From a virus, in IMG/VR virus record IMGVR_UViG_3300017917_002765, positions 62,001 to 126,000 of that record: a stretch of DNA of 64,000 bases; one strand, written 5' to 3'. Below the pieces are notes generated by a model, which did no database searches, was not told where the DNA came from, and saw nothing but the letters and a program-made list of their open reading frames with translations. This document shows positions 14,468 through 23,084 of the stretch, one piece after another. A program made the position numbers and the translations under genes. How positions within the stretch are numbered: position 1 is the stretch's first letter; every line of letters begins with the position of its first letter.

Positions 14468-16396
14468 TTACAAATCACCATATTTTTTCATCTCATCATA
14501 GATTTTTTCTGCTCTGTCAATGGCTTTCATTGATTTGTCTTTTGCAATTGATGTATAAATTTCATCATCTGGAACGTCAATCATTTCACCTTTAACCATA
14601 ATTTTGAATTCATCTCTAGCATTTGAGAATAATTTGAAACCTTCATCATCCATTGATGTTGAAGATGGCACCACAAGGTCTTCTTCATCATCAGCTTTTA
14701 TGTCAGTTGGTAAATCGGTTTTAAAATCACCAACTTCTGGTTCTTTTTCGTCAGAATCGTTATCATCAGATTTTGCCCAGTTGCTATCATCAGCTGGTTC
14801 TTCTCCTTCTTCGTCATCGATTTCTGGTTCAGATGGTAAGTCAGAAAATTCTTCCTCTTCTTCCTCAGTTACTTTTTTTTTTGAAAGTTCTTCCATGTAT
14901 TCTTTCATCATAGATTCTTCATCCATTGGTTCTTCATTCATAAGGTCAAAAGTTTCATCCATCATTTTACCTTCTTCTTGTTCTTCTTTAGCCTCACTTT
15001 TCATCCAACCTTCTTTTGTTTCTGTTTCATCCTTTCTTTTTTTAGAATAACAACCAACAACACAAGGTTTTTTACCTTCTTTTTCTTTATCTTCAGAATT
15101 TTTTTTCACTATACTTGATGAACCGTCTTTATTATTTTTATACTCATAATCTTTTTCTTTTTCTTTGGTTTCTTTAAGGTGAACGTGTTTTTTAGCTTCT
15201 GGTGCTTGTGAAACATCAGCATCTTCCCAGTGACCTTCTTTTGGTTTAGCATCTGATTCAATGTTTTTGCCAGATGAACTCTTCATAGGCTTCTTAGCTT
15301 CTGGAGCGTGAGAAACAGCCTTATCAGGGTTTCCATCTTTACTCTTAGCAATAGGGGAATCTTTCTTAACAGAACCTGACACATGCTTGGTTGATTCAGC
15401 AGCTTTTTTGGTTTCTTCATCCCAATTACCCTCTTTAGCATCAGCACCTTCCATATCTTCTGATTCAGTCATCAAAGATTTGGTTTTATTCCAAATATCA
15501 CCAAAAATTTTATTTTCATCAAGTCTTTCTTTACCTTTTAAAACACCAAGAGTTTCATGTGATTTATAACCAAATAAGGCTTTCATTCTGTTAATATCTT
15601 CATTAACTAAATTTTGGTCAGCAGCAGTTAACACAACAGCTTTACCTTCGTTTAATGAACCTTCCCAACGGATTTTGTATGATTCGTTTCCATCAGTCAT
15701 TTCAAATATTTTGTTATTTACTCTATACGCTTCTGGGATAAGTTTTAAAGCGTTTCCAACACCATTAAATGGGTTTTTGAATTTTAATCTTTTCATGGTT
15801 TCTTTTATTTGTGGTTTATTGTTATCGTCTTTTTTTACATCACTTTCATTTACAGCTGAAAATCTTGTATTTTGTAAATTAGGTCTCGATTCGTTTTCTA
15901 CGTCATCACCAAAACTGTAAAGTCCTTTTTCAGCATCAGCTCTTTTCTTGAATGAAGCTTTAATATTCTTCACCAAGTTCTTACCAAATTCTGGTCCTTG
16001 AAATCCTTTTTGTTTTTCAACAACATTAGCCCATTCAGGGTTATTACCCATATTTGAACTACCTTCAATAGCTTCTATAGCTCTTTCTTTAAATCTTTTA
16101 TTTGGTTCTGAAGCATATTGAATCATCTCTTGACCGTTCATGATTTCCATTTGGTCATGATATGTCTTTTCAGACTCATAATCGTAGTTAAATTTATTAG
16201 GCGCCATTTGGTTGGCGTTAGGGTCTTCCTTAACAGCCTTTTCAAATTCAGCAACCTTTTTTTCTATGTCTTTAACACCATCTTTGTTTTCTTTAGCCGA
16301 TTTTTTCTTAGCAGCATTTGTTACAGAAATACCTGGAGTAACTTCTTCTGATAAGAATTTTTTTGCTAGGTGTTTTTTAATTATGTTTTTGTTCAT
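14468..16396 (-). CDS. Large acidic, low-complexity protein, probably virion or scaffold
   Basis: 642 aa. Mixed N-terminal part, a short globular section around residues 230-280 (YKIRWEGSLNEGKAVVLTAA), then several hundred residues dominated by Glu, Lys, Asp and Ser, including EEEEEEFSDL. Two related segments (about 360-375 and 395-405: SHAPEAKK, SQAPEAKK) show internal duplication. The composition suits a scaffold or prohead-core-like protein or an internal virion protein, but no family is recognised. The promoter-like ATATTTAT motif is 16 bp upstream and the gene ends in a strong terminator. Confidence 0.7.
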   Translation of the reverse strand: MNKNIIKKHLAKKFLSEEVTPGISVTNAAKKKSAKENKDGVKDIEKKVAEFEKAVKEDPNANQMAPNKFNYDYESEKTYHDQMEIMNGQEMIQYASEPNKRFKERAIEAIEGSSNMGNNPEWANVVEKQKGFQGPEFGKNLVKNIKASFKKRADAEKGLYSFGDDVENESRPNLQNTRFSAVNESDVKKDDNNKPQIKETMKRLKFKNPFNGVGNALKLIPEAYRVNNKIFEMTDGNESYKIRWEGSLNEGKAVVLTAADQNLVNEDINRMKALFGYKSHETLGVLKGKERLDENKIFGDIWNKTKSLMTESEDMEGADAKEGNWDEETKKAAESTKHVSGSVKKDSPIAKSKDGNPDKAVSHAPEAKKPMKSSSGKNIESDAKPKEGHWEDADVSQAPEAKKHVHLKETKEKEKDYEYKNNKDGSSSIVKKNSEDKEKEGKKPCVVGCYSKKRKDETETKEGWMKSEAKEEQEEGKMMDETFDLMNEEPMDEESMMKEYMEELSKKKVTEEEEEEFSDLPSEPEIDDEEGEEPADDSNWAKSDDNDSDEKEPEVGDFKTDLPTDIKADDEEDLVVPSSTSMDDEGFKLFSNARDEFKIMVKGEMIDVPDDEIYTSIAKDKSMKAIDRAEKIYDEMKKYGDL

Positions 16397-16412
16397 CTTT
16401 TATGATTTAATA

Positions 16413-16420
16413 ATAAATAT
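16413..16420 (-). promoter_or_regulatory. ATATTTAT motif before 14468-16396
   Basis: In the gene direction GATATTTATTATTAAATC, 16 bp before the ATG at 16396. A typical member of the putative late-promoter set. Confidence 0.45.
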
Positions 16421-16437
16421 CTTCGTTTTTAGTAAAG

Positions 16438-18369
16438 TTAATTCGCTTTAGGTGTGTTGTTTGAACTTTCACTCAATGAAGGAGCATTAACATTACTACC
16501 AGTTGTCTTTAATTTAACAACATTGTCAACGGCTCCTTGGCTACAACCACCTTTTTGTGCTTTTTTGCTGTTATTATAACCCACACAGTTTTTGTCAAAA
16601 CTAACCATAGCACCACCAGCATATTGGGTTTTCTTAAAAGCTTTTGGTTTCTTATTTGAAAATTCAGTTGGTGATTTCATTGCAAACGCTGAAGCTGTAT
16701 ATTGTCCAGATGAAGCAGCAGTTGTTGTTTCACCTACTACTGGTACATCCAAATCGTTTGTATCTACTGGCATTTCTCTCTTGGTCATACCCATTGGTGC
16801 TGTAAATGCTCCAGATGACGCAGCAGTTGTTGTTTCTTCAATACCATAACGAGCTTTTAACTTTTCATAGTAAAATTCAAAAGGCATTTCATATAAGTCA
16901 GCCAATACTTTTGCCATTTTAATTACATCGTCTTTGGTCTTTGGTGGTTTATTTTCTTTTGGAGTGGTTGCTTTTATAATGCTCCTTGAAAACTTATCAA
17001 AAACAGAATCTTCAGTTTCGTTTATTGAACCTAACGCTTCTACAAAAGATTTATCTTTATCATACATCTTTAAAAGCTCATCTTTTAAAGGCAAATCAAT
17101 TTTAACCAAATCAACACCATCTTCCCAATCATCAACACCTTCTCCTGTTGTAAGAATATTTAAGTTGTCGTTCACATAATTTCCCAAAATATCGGAATCA
17201 ATGTCAAAATCACCATAATCAAATTCTGGTTGACCATCTTCATCTTTGTCAATATAGTCTCTAGAAACTTCGGCATATGGGCTAAAATCATCTTTATCTA
17301 TCATACCATAGTAAAAATAATATAATGACCCATCACGACCTTTAAGAATTGCTGATTCTCTATTGTACGCAATAACATCAAATAATGATTTTTTAGGTAT
17401 TCTAGCTTTATCCATATCATGCCATGGCGCATTACGGTCATATTCAGCACCAGCTGGTAAATAACCATCAGCTTCTGTTTTTAAAGTCTCGTTTTTATTA
17501 CCAATAAGATTTCTCAATTCGTTTTCAACTGCCATAATGGTTTCTTCTGGTGTACCAAATTTCTTTGATAATTCACACATACCGTTTTCTGTCACAACAA
17601 GACCTCTTGATTTTAAAGCATCTTGAATGTCATCATAGGTTAAACCATGTTTATCCCAAAATGGTGAAAATTGGTCTGTTTTACGATAAAAATATTTTAT
17701 TAAGTCTTTTGTTTCTTTCTTTAATTCCTCATCGGTTTCCATAAGTGGTTTTCCGAATTTTCCTTGAATTGAAGAAGGTAATGAAGGGTTTTTCTTTTTA
17801 ATATCAAAATTTTCTTCTTCTCCTAAATTTTTAATATCAGCACCAGCAAAATATTTTTTAAATTGCTTGTCTGTAGGGTCCATAGCTTCATTTATTAAAC
17901 CAGAAGCAAAGATTCTATTATATTGTTCTTTGGTTATTTTTAATTTTGACACCCCTGTTGGTTTCATTGCTGAAGGCGCTGTGTCAACTACCAATCCATT
18001 AGCTAATATTTCCATTGAACGACCAACACCAGTTATTTTTGGTTCAACATCCATTCCTGTATTTATACTTTTAAGGTTTCTTTTGATAGCATCAAATTCA
18101 TTAGAATCAGTTTTTTTACTGACTATTTTATTAGTCAATTCGTTATATGCAGCGTCAGAATTCTTATCTCTGTTTAAGATGGCTTTAATAACTGCATTTC
18201 TAATGTTTTCTTTTTGTAATGGTTCACCAGAAATAACAATTCTTCTTAAATCTGGACCAAGAGAAACCATTTTACTAATGCTTGAGTCTGGTTCATTCCC
18301 TTCTCCCTCATTAATTTTTTTAATACCAAGTAATTTAGCTTGTTTTTCAGTTATTATGATTTTTTTCAT
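16438..18369 (-). CDS. Large phage protein with ETTTAASSG repeats, probably structural
   Basis: 643 aa. Starts MKKIIITEKQAKLLG, and a similar helix recurs internally as LKITKEQYNRIFASG. Near residues 510-560 the segment ETTTAASSG.(F/Y)TA occurs twice, followed by a Cys-containing end (KNCVGYNN, KGGCSQGA). I recall a similar Thr/Ser repeat with a Cys-rich end from Bacteroidota phage proteins of unknown role. Probably head-associated together with 14468-16396. The gap to 18371-18613 is one base. Confidence 0.7.
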   Translation of the reverse strand: MKKIIITEKQAKLLGIKKINEGEGNEPDSSISKMVSLGPDLRRIVISGEPLQKENIRNAVIKAILNRDKNSDAAYNELTNKIVSKKTDSNEFDAIKRNLKSINTGMDVEPKITGVGRSMEILANGLVVDTAPSAMKPTGVSKLKITKEQYNRIFASGLINEAMDPTDKQFKKYFAGADIKNLGEEENFDIKKKNPSLPSSIQGKFGKPLMETDEELKKETKDLIKYFYRKTDQFSPFWDKHGLTYDDIQDALKSRGLVVTENGMCELSKKFGTPEETIMAVENELRNLIGNKNETLKTEADGYLPAGAEYDRNAPWHDMDKARIPKKSLFDVIAYNRESAILKGRDGSLYYFYYGMIDKDDFSPYAEVSRDYIDKDEDGQPEFDYGDFDIDSDILGNYVNDNLNILTTGEGVDDWEDGVDLVKIDLPLKDELLKMYDKDKSFVEALGSINETEDSVFDKFSRSIIKATTPKENKPPKTKDDVIKMAKVLADLYEMPFEFYYEKLKARYGIEETTTAASSGAFTAPMGMTKREMPVDTNDLDVPVVGETTTAASSGQYTASAFAMKSPTEFSNKKPKAFKKTQYAGGAMVSFDKNCVGYNNSKKAQKGGCSQGAVDNVVKLKTTGSNVNAPSLSESSNNTPKAN

Positions 18370-18370
18370 T

Positions 18371-18613
18371 TTAATTATTTTTGTTTGATAGGTTATTTCT
18401 CCAAACAGCTCTTTTAACCCAGAGAGTTTTATATAATTGTGTTAGAACGTTTCGTGTTATATCAACTACTTTATCTTCTAATTCTTTTTCATTTTTAAGC
18501 CTATCCTTTACAATTTTTTCAATCTTTTTCTTAAAGTCATTGCTATCCATATAGACTTTAATTTCTTTGGATACATCAGATTTATTAAGTTCCTCTTTAA
18601 TGAATTTTTTCAT
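18371..18613 (-). CDS. Small helical conserved phage protein (80 aa)
   Basis: Charged helices (FIKEELNKSDVSKEIKVYMD, VKDRLKNEKELEDKVVDI), then LTQLYKTLWVKRAVWRN. It precedes 16438-18369 with one base between them. No function known to me. Confidence 0.7.
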   Translation of the reverse strand: MKKFIKEELNKSDVSKEIKVYMDSNDFKKKIEKIVKDRLKNEKELEDKVVDITRNVLTQLYKTLWVKRAVWRNNLSNKNN

Positions 18614-18632
18614 GATAGGTTAAATGTTTATT

Positions 18633-18640
18633 ATAAATAT
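18633..18640 (-). promoter_or_regulatory. ATATTTAT motif before 18371-18613
   Basis: In the gene direction TATATTTATAATAAAC, 19 bp before the ATG at 18613 and just behind the terminator of the upstream unit. Confidence 0.45.
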
Positions 18641-18652
18641 ACAATTTTAAAC

Positions 18653-18677
18653 AAAAAAAGCCCCATTAGAGGCTTTT
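18653..18677 (-). terminator. Rho-independent terminator after the spanin-like genes
   Basis: AAAGCC, loop of eight, GGCTTT, with an A run on one side and T-rich on the other. Closes the 21619-18699 lysis unit. Confidence 0.75.
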
Positions 18678-18698
18678 AATATAATATAGTTTATTATT

Positions 18699-19118
18699 TT
18701 AACGACTTAAATGCCAACCTAATAAAAACGATAATATTGCAGCAACTGGAACAGATATTGAAGCAGCAATTTTTGCTCGTCTATTAGCTTTGAATTTGTT
18801 TTCAAAATTATTTATCAGTATGCTATCATTTTTAAATCGAATATTAGCAATACTATCATTTTGAGAGTATTTTTCGGTTTGTTTTAATAAAGAACTAATT
18901 TGTTTTTCTTGACTGTTAATAGTAAATAATTGTTGAGCTTCTACTTTTTTAAGTCCCAAGTAGTCTTTATAAAGCATTCTAGTGGCAACAATATAACGAT
19001 AGTTAACAGTTACTGGTACGGTATCTTTATCGGTTAGTGACGTACTGTTCAAGGTCTCTTGTGAATAAAGAGACATTTGAATCAAAAGGAAGAGTACGAA
19101 TAAGATTAACTTCTTCAT
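18699..19118 (-). CDS. Spanin-like envelope protein, signal peptide and C-terminal membrane helix
   Basis: 139 aa. Cleavable-type signal MKKLILFVLFLLIQMSLYSQ without a lipobox Cys, a periplasmic coiled-coil stretch (KKVEAQQLFTINSQEKQISS, DSILINNFENKFKANRR), then a C-terminal hydrophobic segment (SVPVAAILSFLLGWHLSR). Its start overlaps 19027-19395 by 92 bp in another frame, recalling nested Rz/Rz1 genes. It lacks the lipid anchor of a classical outer-membrane spanin, so the assignment is tentative. Confidence 0.6.
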   Translation of the reverse strand: MKKLILFVLFLLIQMSLYSQETLNSTSLTDKDTVPVTVNYRYIVATRMLYKDYLGLKKVEAQQLFTINSQEKQISSLLKQTEKYSQNDSIANIRFKNDSILINNFENKFKANRRAKIAASISVPVAAILSFLLGWHLSR

Positions 19119-19395
19119 TTGTTTTTATTTTTATAATCTTGGTTATTGTTTTGCTGTTTTCAGTTTTTTTAGCTTGTTCTTCATACATTTTTTTATAAAT
19201 TTCAATACTATCTAGGTTTTTTTGATATTGTTTCATCAATTCTTTATTCTCTTTGACAATAACCTTTACCTCTCTTCTAGTTAAAAACTTTTCAACTGAT
19301 GGTGTAAATACTATAGCTAGTATTATTATAATGACCGCAAATATTAAATAAGTTTTGTATTTATCAACATATTTAAAAAATTCTTTCCAGAACAT
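19027..19395 (-). CDS. Inner-membrane spanin-like protein
   Basis: 122 aa with an N-terminal membrane anchor (TYLIFAVIIIILAIVFTP, about residues 14-31), followed by an extended charged coiled coil (VKVIVKENKELMKQYQKNLD). This N-in/C-out layout is that of Rz-type i-spanins. It overlaps the next gene by 92 bp out of frame. With an amidase upstream this fits a lysis group. Confidence 0.6.
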   Translation of the reverse strand: MFWKEFFKYVDKYKTYLIFAVIIIILAIVFTPSVEKFLTRREVKVIVKENKELMKQYQKNLDSIEIYKKMYEEQAKKTENSKTITKIIKIKTNEEVNLIRTLPFDSNVSLFTRDLEQYVTNR

Positions 19396-19396
19396 A

Positions 19397-19828
19397 TTAC
19401 ATTGGTTTTTGTTTTATTTCATCATTTATTTTTACAGCCCATTCATCTCTCCATTTCTGAAAATAACCAGTTATTTTGTTAACCTTATTGTTATTCTCAG
19501 CTGTTAAATCATATGGTTCAACCGTTGAAAGCTCAGCTTCGTCTTTTATCAATTCAAATCTAAAAGACAATTTACCAAATAACATAGTACCAGTCATGAT
19601 AACATTTTTGTTTTGTGGGTTGATGTAAGCATTAAAGTTGTCTATTTCAATACTAGAATCAACAATGTCTTTAATCTTTTTTAATTCTTCTTGATAAACA
19701 GTGTTACCTGGACCATATTCAATAGTGTCTTTTTGTTCATCTACTTCCTTTATGATACCCATGTAACCACCCCTAATGACATCCATCATTTTCTTGGTCA
19801 TGTCATGTTCGTTAATTCGTTCTTTCAT
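19397..19828 (-). CDS. Protein of unknown function in the second lysis group (143 aa)
   Basis: Mixed alpha/beta (NAYINPQNKNVIMTGTMLFGKL) without membrane segments or signal peptide. Overlaps the amidase gene by 17 bp and is one base from the spanin-like gene. No family recognised. Confidence 0.65.
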   Translation of the reverse strand: MKERINEHDMTKKMMDVIRGGYMGIIKEVDEQKDTIEYGPGNTVYQEELKKIKDIVDSSIEIDNFNAYINPQNKNVIMTGTMLFGKLSFRFELIKDEAELSTVEPYDLTAENNNKVNKITGYFQKWRDEWAVKINDEIKQKPM

Positions 19829-20435
19829 AGTTTTCTATGTTGTTTTTAAATATATCAAAATCCCAAGTTGGACTAGGGTCTGTAAAATGTCTTTCTAAAT
19901 TGCTTTTATACAATACACCACTATAGTTGGCCAAAATATCTATTTTGGTATTATGGCCTACACAAGTTAGTGGTATAGAAAATCTATCACACAGAACCCT
20001 TGTTAAGTTTATTGTCGCACTAAGCTGCTTATTGGTGTATTGTGTCCAGAAACTAAACCCTCTCCACTTTTTAGCAACAATTTTATGTGACTCTATATAA
20101 ATATCATTAAAACAATTAAGATACTGGTCTTTTTCAACATTTCTAGTTAACCACCCATCATTTTCTAGTAAAATAATAATACTCTTTAGATTTTGTTCGT
20201 AATTTTTAAAATATCTTGAATAATATTTCGGGTCAAAATGTTCATATATTATACCATCAAAAGATATTGTATAATGAGCAGTCTTTTTGTATTGACCATT
20301 ATTTCTATGTAACCACCCTTTATAATGACGCATATCGCTATTGAATGTATTCCCGATAACTATTTGAGACTTTCCAGTTTCGGTTAAGATATAATTTTGA
20401 ATTGGTAGTTGATATGTTTTATTATCTATTTGCAT
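19812..20435 (-). CDS. Amidase_2/PGRP-like cell-wall hydrolase, possibly altered active site
   Basis: 207 aa. KKTAHYTISFDGIIYEHFDP matches the centre of N-acetylmuramoyl-L-alanine amidases (HY.I..DG.IY), and later VGHNTKID and ERHFTDPSPTWDF give the usual C-terminal His and DPG-like end. The first zinc His, expected in an IVIHHT-type motif, appears as IVIGNTF, so activity may be lost or altered. It lies between a coiled-coil membrane protein (one-base overlap) and spanin-like genes. It would be a second wall-lytic gene besides the GH19 endolysin. Confidence 0.65.
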   Translation of the reverse strand: MQIDNKTYQLPIQNYILTETGKSQIVIGNTFNSDMRHYKGWLHRNNGQYKKTAHYTISFDGIIYEHFDPKYYSRYFKNYEQNLKSIIILLENDGWLTRNVEKDQYLNCFNDIYIESHKIVAKKWRGFSFWTQYTNKQLSATINLTRVLCDRFSIPLTCVGHNTKIDILANYSGVLYKSNLERHFTDPSPTWDFDIFKNNIENYERTN

Positions 20436-21619
20436 CAGTCACGTTTAAAAAAAACTTTGTTATTATCTCCGTTTTTAACTATTTTTTGTGAACCAATTCT
20501 TTCTATAGTATTGTTTTTTGCTTTAGGTATGGGTATTGAAAATCCTCTGTCTTTTACTTCTTTTATATCCTCAACAGTTATCTTACCATTTGGTACGACT
20601 GGTTCCCTTTGTTTAATAGGTTCATCAGAAACATCAATTGGTTCTTGAGGTACAAAACCTTGAATTACTTCTTCTTCTATTGGTTTTTCTATAATAGGTT
20701 CAATAGTGTCTTCGTCATCATGTTGGTCATCAATCATTATTGGTTCTTCTTCTGGTTCAGATTCCTCAATTGATTTATCTAGGATATTTTTTACTTTAAC
20801 TTCTTTCTTTTGCTCTGAAGAAATACTCTCATCTTCTATTTCAAACACTCTATTTGTAAGCAAAACCAAAGCAATTGCCAATGGGTCGAATACAAATATG
20901 AATAACAAAATTAATATGTTTACTACTTTACCCATAGGGTAACCAGTTATTTCAGCTATGTATTTTAAAGGACCAACTTCAGCACCAACACTGCTATTAG
21001 CTGTCATTTCTAACCCATTTACCGTATAGAGAGAAATGGAATCAGATAATGAAACATTTTTGTTGTTTAAAACATCAATATCAGTACTTAATTTTTGAAT
21101 CTCATCAGTCGCAATTTGAATATCTTTTCTAACCTTATCCTTAGCAAAACCACTCTTTGCACTATCCAACCTAACTTCTTGTGTGTTTCGTAAATTAGTT
21201 AATTGTTCAATACGCTTATTTTTACTATCAATTATCTTTTGATTATCATCAATTGATTTTTGAAACAAGCCTTTTTTACTATCTAATATACCTAACCTAC
21301 CATTTTCTATTTCTAGTTGACTAGCCGTTTTTTGGTAAGCATTAGACAAAAAACCATAAATACCAGCAGATGTAATCAACATCAATACGCTAACAGCAAT
21401 AACTAAATAAAATTTCAAGTAATTGTTAATTTTACCCCAATATCTGTGTAAAGCTGTTGTTGCTACAACCTTGCTAAATTCTAAAACACTTGCCATTAAA
21501 ATTACTGATAGAGAAGCCCCAGCAAATAATTTACTCAAACCCCATACCGAAAAATAAGCGGCACATAAAGCAACTGCTAAAGATAATGTTAAAATAACAT
21601 AACTAAATTTTAATTTCAT
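20435..21619 (-). CDS. Polytopic membrane protein with coiled coil and acidic tail
   Basis: 394 aa. Three N-terminal membrane segments (about 5-28, 33-50, 68-92), a periplasmic or cytoplasmic coiled coil (about 95-200), another strong membrane helix (KVVNILILLFIFVFDPLAIALVLLT, about 228-252) and a long acidic tail. FDPLAIALVL is a motif I associate with phage membrane proteins of unknown role. First gene of the second lysis group; it could serve as the holin, which is unproven. Confidence 0.7.
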   Translation of the reverse strand: MKLKFSYVILTLSLAVALCAAYFSVWGLSKLFAGASLSVILMASVLEFSKVVATTALHRYWGKINNYLKFYLVIAVSVLMLITSAGIYGFLSNAYQKTASQLEIENGRLGILDSKKGLFQKSIDDNQKIIDSKNKRIEQLTNLRNTQEVRLDSAKSGFAKDKVRKDIQIATDEIQKLSTDIDVLNNKNVSLSDSISLYTVNGLEMTANSSVGAEVGPLKYIAEITGYPMGKVVNILILLFIFVFDPLAIALVLLTNRVFEIEDESISSEQKKEVKVKNILDKSIEESEPEEEPIMIDDQHDDEDTIEPIIEKPIEEEVIQGFVPQEPIDVSDEPIKQREPVVPNGKITVEDIKEVKDRGFSIPIPKAKNNTIERIGSQKIVKNGDNNKVFFKRD

Positions 21620-21634
21620 AACATTCTTTTTTTA

Positions 21635-21642
21635 ATAAATAT
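21635..21642 (-). promoter_or_regulatory. ATATTTAT motif before the second lysis group
   Basis: In the gene direction TAGATATTTATTAAAAA, 15 bp before the ATG at 21619, directly behind the sigma-gene terminator. Confidence 0.45.
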
Positions 21643-21650
21643 CTAAAACA

Positions 21651-21672
21651 AAAAAGGGCATTAGCCCTTTTT
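21651..21672 (-). terminator. Rho-independent terminator after the sigma gene
   Basis: AAAAAGGGC, loop atta, GCCCTTTTT, immediately behind the sigma-factor stop codon. Confidence 0.88.
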
Positions 21673-21673
21673 A

Positions 21674-22501
21674 TTATTCATTAAGTAGAACATACAAATC
21701 GTGGGCATTATTGCGTAGTTTACGAATTGCTTTCTCTTTTATTTGTCTTATTCTTTCTTTTGTTAAACCATATCTCTCACCAATCGCTTCCAATGTCATT
21801 GGTTCGCAATCAATGTTTATACCAAAATATGATTCAATTATCGCTCTTTCTCTATCATTTAATACTGATAATGCGTTATTTATTTCATCCCTAAGTCTAT
21901 TATCAACAACAAACATTTCTTCATCAACGTTGTCTGGAATAAGTTCAATAAGTTCATCACCATCTTCATTTATAACTTCATTTAATGATGTGTGTCTAGG
22001 ATAAGTAACTAAACTTATCGCTTCGTTTTCTTTGTCAAATATTTCACCAAATATTGGTTCCCTTTCATTCTCAAGTTCAAACTTTGCTATTTCTTTATTT
22101 AATTGTAAAATCCTATTGATTACATTGGCTGGTAATCTTACGACTCTAGCATTATCATTCAAACTTTGGATAATTGATTGCTTAACCCACCATACGGCAT
22201 ATGAAATAAATCTAAAACCTTTGTTATGGTCAAATTTTGTTGCTGCTTTTATTAATCCGTAATTACCTTCATTTATTAAGTCTGATAACGGTAAACCCTG
22301 TCCTTGATATTCTTTTGCTATTGAAACAACAAACTTTAAGTTTGCATTTACTAATTTATTTATAGCATTTTGGTCACCATTTTTTATTTTTTTAGCTAAT
22401 TCAATTTCTTCGTTCTGTGTTAATATAGTTGATTTTCTTACATCTTTAAAATACTTCCCTAAACTGTCATCGTTGTTAAAGTTTACAAATTTTTTACTCA
22501 T
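21674..22501 (-). CDS. Sigma-70 factor resembling the Bacteroidota primary sigma
   Basis: 275 aa with the domain order of a compact RpoD: region 1.2 (DSLGKYFKDVRKSTILTQNE), region 2 (LVNANLKFVVSIAKEYQGQG, DLINEGNYGLIKAATKFD, FISYAVWWVKQSI), a region 3 that looks shortened, and region 4.2 with the helix-turn-helix MTLEAIGERYGLTKERIRQI. Its similarity to group 1 sigma factors suggests it reads the same TTG-N20-TAnnTTTG promoters as the host, or the ATATTTAT motif seen before late genes. It is not a T4 gp55-like late sigma by appearance. A terminator follows. Upstream is only a degenerate promoter. Confidence 0.92.
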   Translation of the reverse strand: MSKKFVNFNNDDSLGKYFKDVRKSTILTQNEEIELAKKIKNGDQNAINKLVNANLKFVVSIAKEYQGQGLPLSDLINEGNYGLIKAATKFDHNKGFRFISYAVWWVKQSIIQSLNDNARVVRLPANVINRILQLNKEIAKFELENEREPIFGEIFDKENEAISLVTYPRHTSLNEVINEDGDELIELIPDNVDEEMFVVDNRLRDEINNALSVLNDRERAIIESYFGINIDCEPMTLEAIGERYGLTKERIRQIKEKAIRKLRNNAHDLYVLLNE

Positions 22502-22546
22502 TAAATTTTAATTTTTCATAGTGTGTTGTTATGTGTTTTAGTTAAT

Positions 22547-22576
22547 AAAATATACGAAAAAAACAATAAAAGTCAA
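22547..22576 (-). promoter_or_regulatory. Degenerate promoter before the sigma gene
   Basis: Minus strand TTG (22574-22576), 19 bp, TATATTTT (22547-22554). Final G of the consensus is replaced by T. Leader about 40 nt. Confidence 0.45.
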
Positions 22577-22586
22577 GCTTTTAAGG

Positions 22587-23039
22587 TTATTTTGTTTTGT
22601 TTAAAATGTCTCTTATTTTGGCCGCTTTTTCATAATCTTCACAATCCAAAGCATCTTTTAATTGTTCTTCTAAACTTGGTTTGTTTTGCTTTGTTTTAAC
22701 AGTTTTTGTATGTGATGATAATTCAATCGCCTCTTCAAAATTTTTAGTTAATTGTTCTGGATTTACATGTTTTAAAAAACCAAAAAGACCTTCATGTATT
22801 GGTTTTTTAAGTATATGGTAACCAGATGATTCTTTATCTAAGTCAAACACTAAAAAACTTCGTTTGTTTTCAATAAACCATTCTGTTAGTTCATTGGGCT
22901 CAGCCAATGATGAAAATGTAGCAATAAGAATACCTTTTGCATCCAAAATGTTTGGTGTGGTTTCGCTAATCTTTTGAATCTCAGCTTGTACTCCTAGGGT
23001 ATCACCCATAACCACAATACAATAATTCCTAAATTTCAT
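22587..23039 (-). CDS. Protein with C-terminal UVR motif (150 aa)
   Basis: The N-terminal ~100 residues have no recognised fold (MKFRNYCIVVMGDTLGVQ). The last 28 residues, LEEQLKDALDCEDYEKAAKI followed by RDILN, match the UvrB/UvrC interaction motif, also seen in ClpC-associated McsA. It may bind host UvrA/B or Clp factors. It lies between the sigma gene and gp46, with a promoter at 23054-23084. Confidence 0.75.
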   Translation of the reverse strand: MKFRNYCIVVMGDTLGVQAEIQKISETTPNILDAKGILIATFSSLAEPNELTEWFIENKRSFLVFDLDKESSGYHILKKPIHEGLFGFLKHVNPEQLTKNFEEAIELSSHTKTVKTKQNKPSLEEQLKDALDCEDYEKAAKIRDILNKTK

Positions 23040-23053
23040 TGTTTATATTTTAA

Positions 23054-23084
23054 CAAAAGTACAATTTTATTCTAACTTTTACAA
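23054..23084 (-). promoter_or_regulatory. Bacteroidota-type promoter for the UVR-motif gene
   Basis: Minus strand TTG (23082-23084), 20 bp, TACTTTTG (23054-23061). Leader about 10 nt. The TTG abuts the gp46 stop codon. Confidence 0.78.

Noticed and set aside
14604-15050. Plus-strand Ser-rich ORF of 148 codons
   Set aside because: It mirrors the Glu/Asp-rich part of 14468-16396: GAA/GAT read backwards give Ser and Phe codons. The same applies to 62239-62610.
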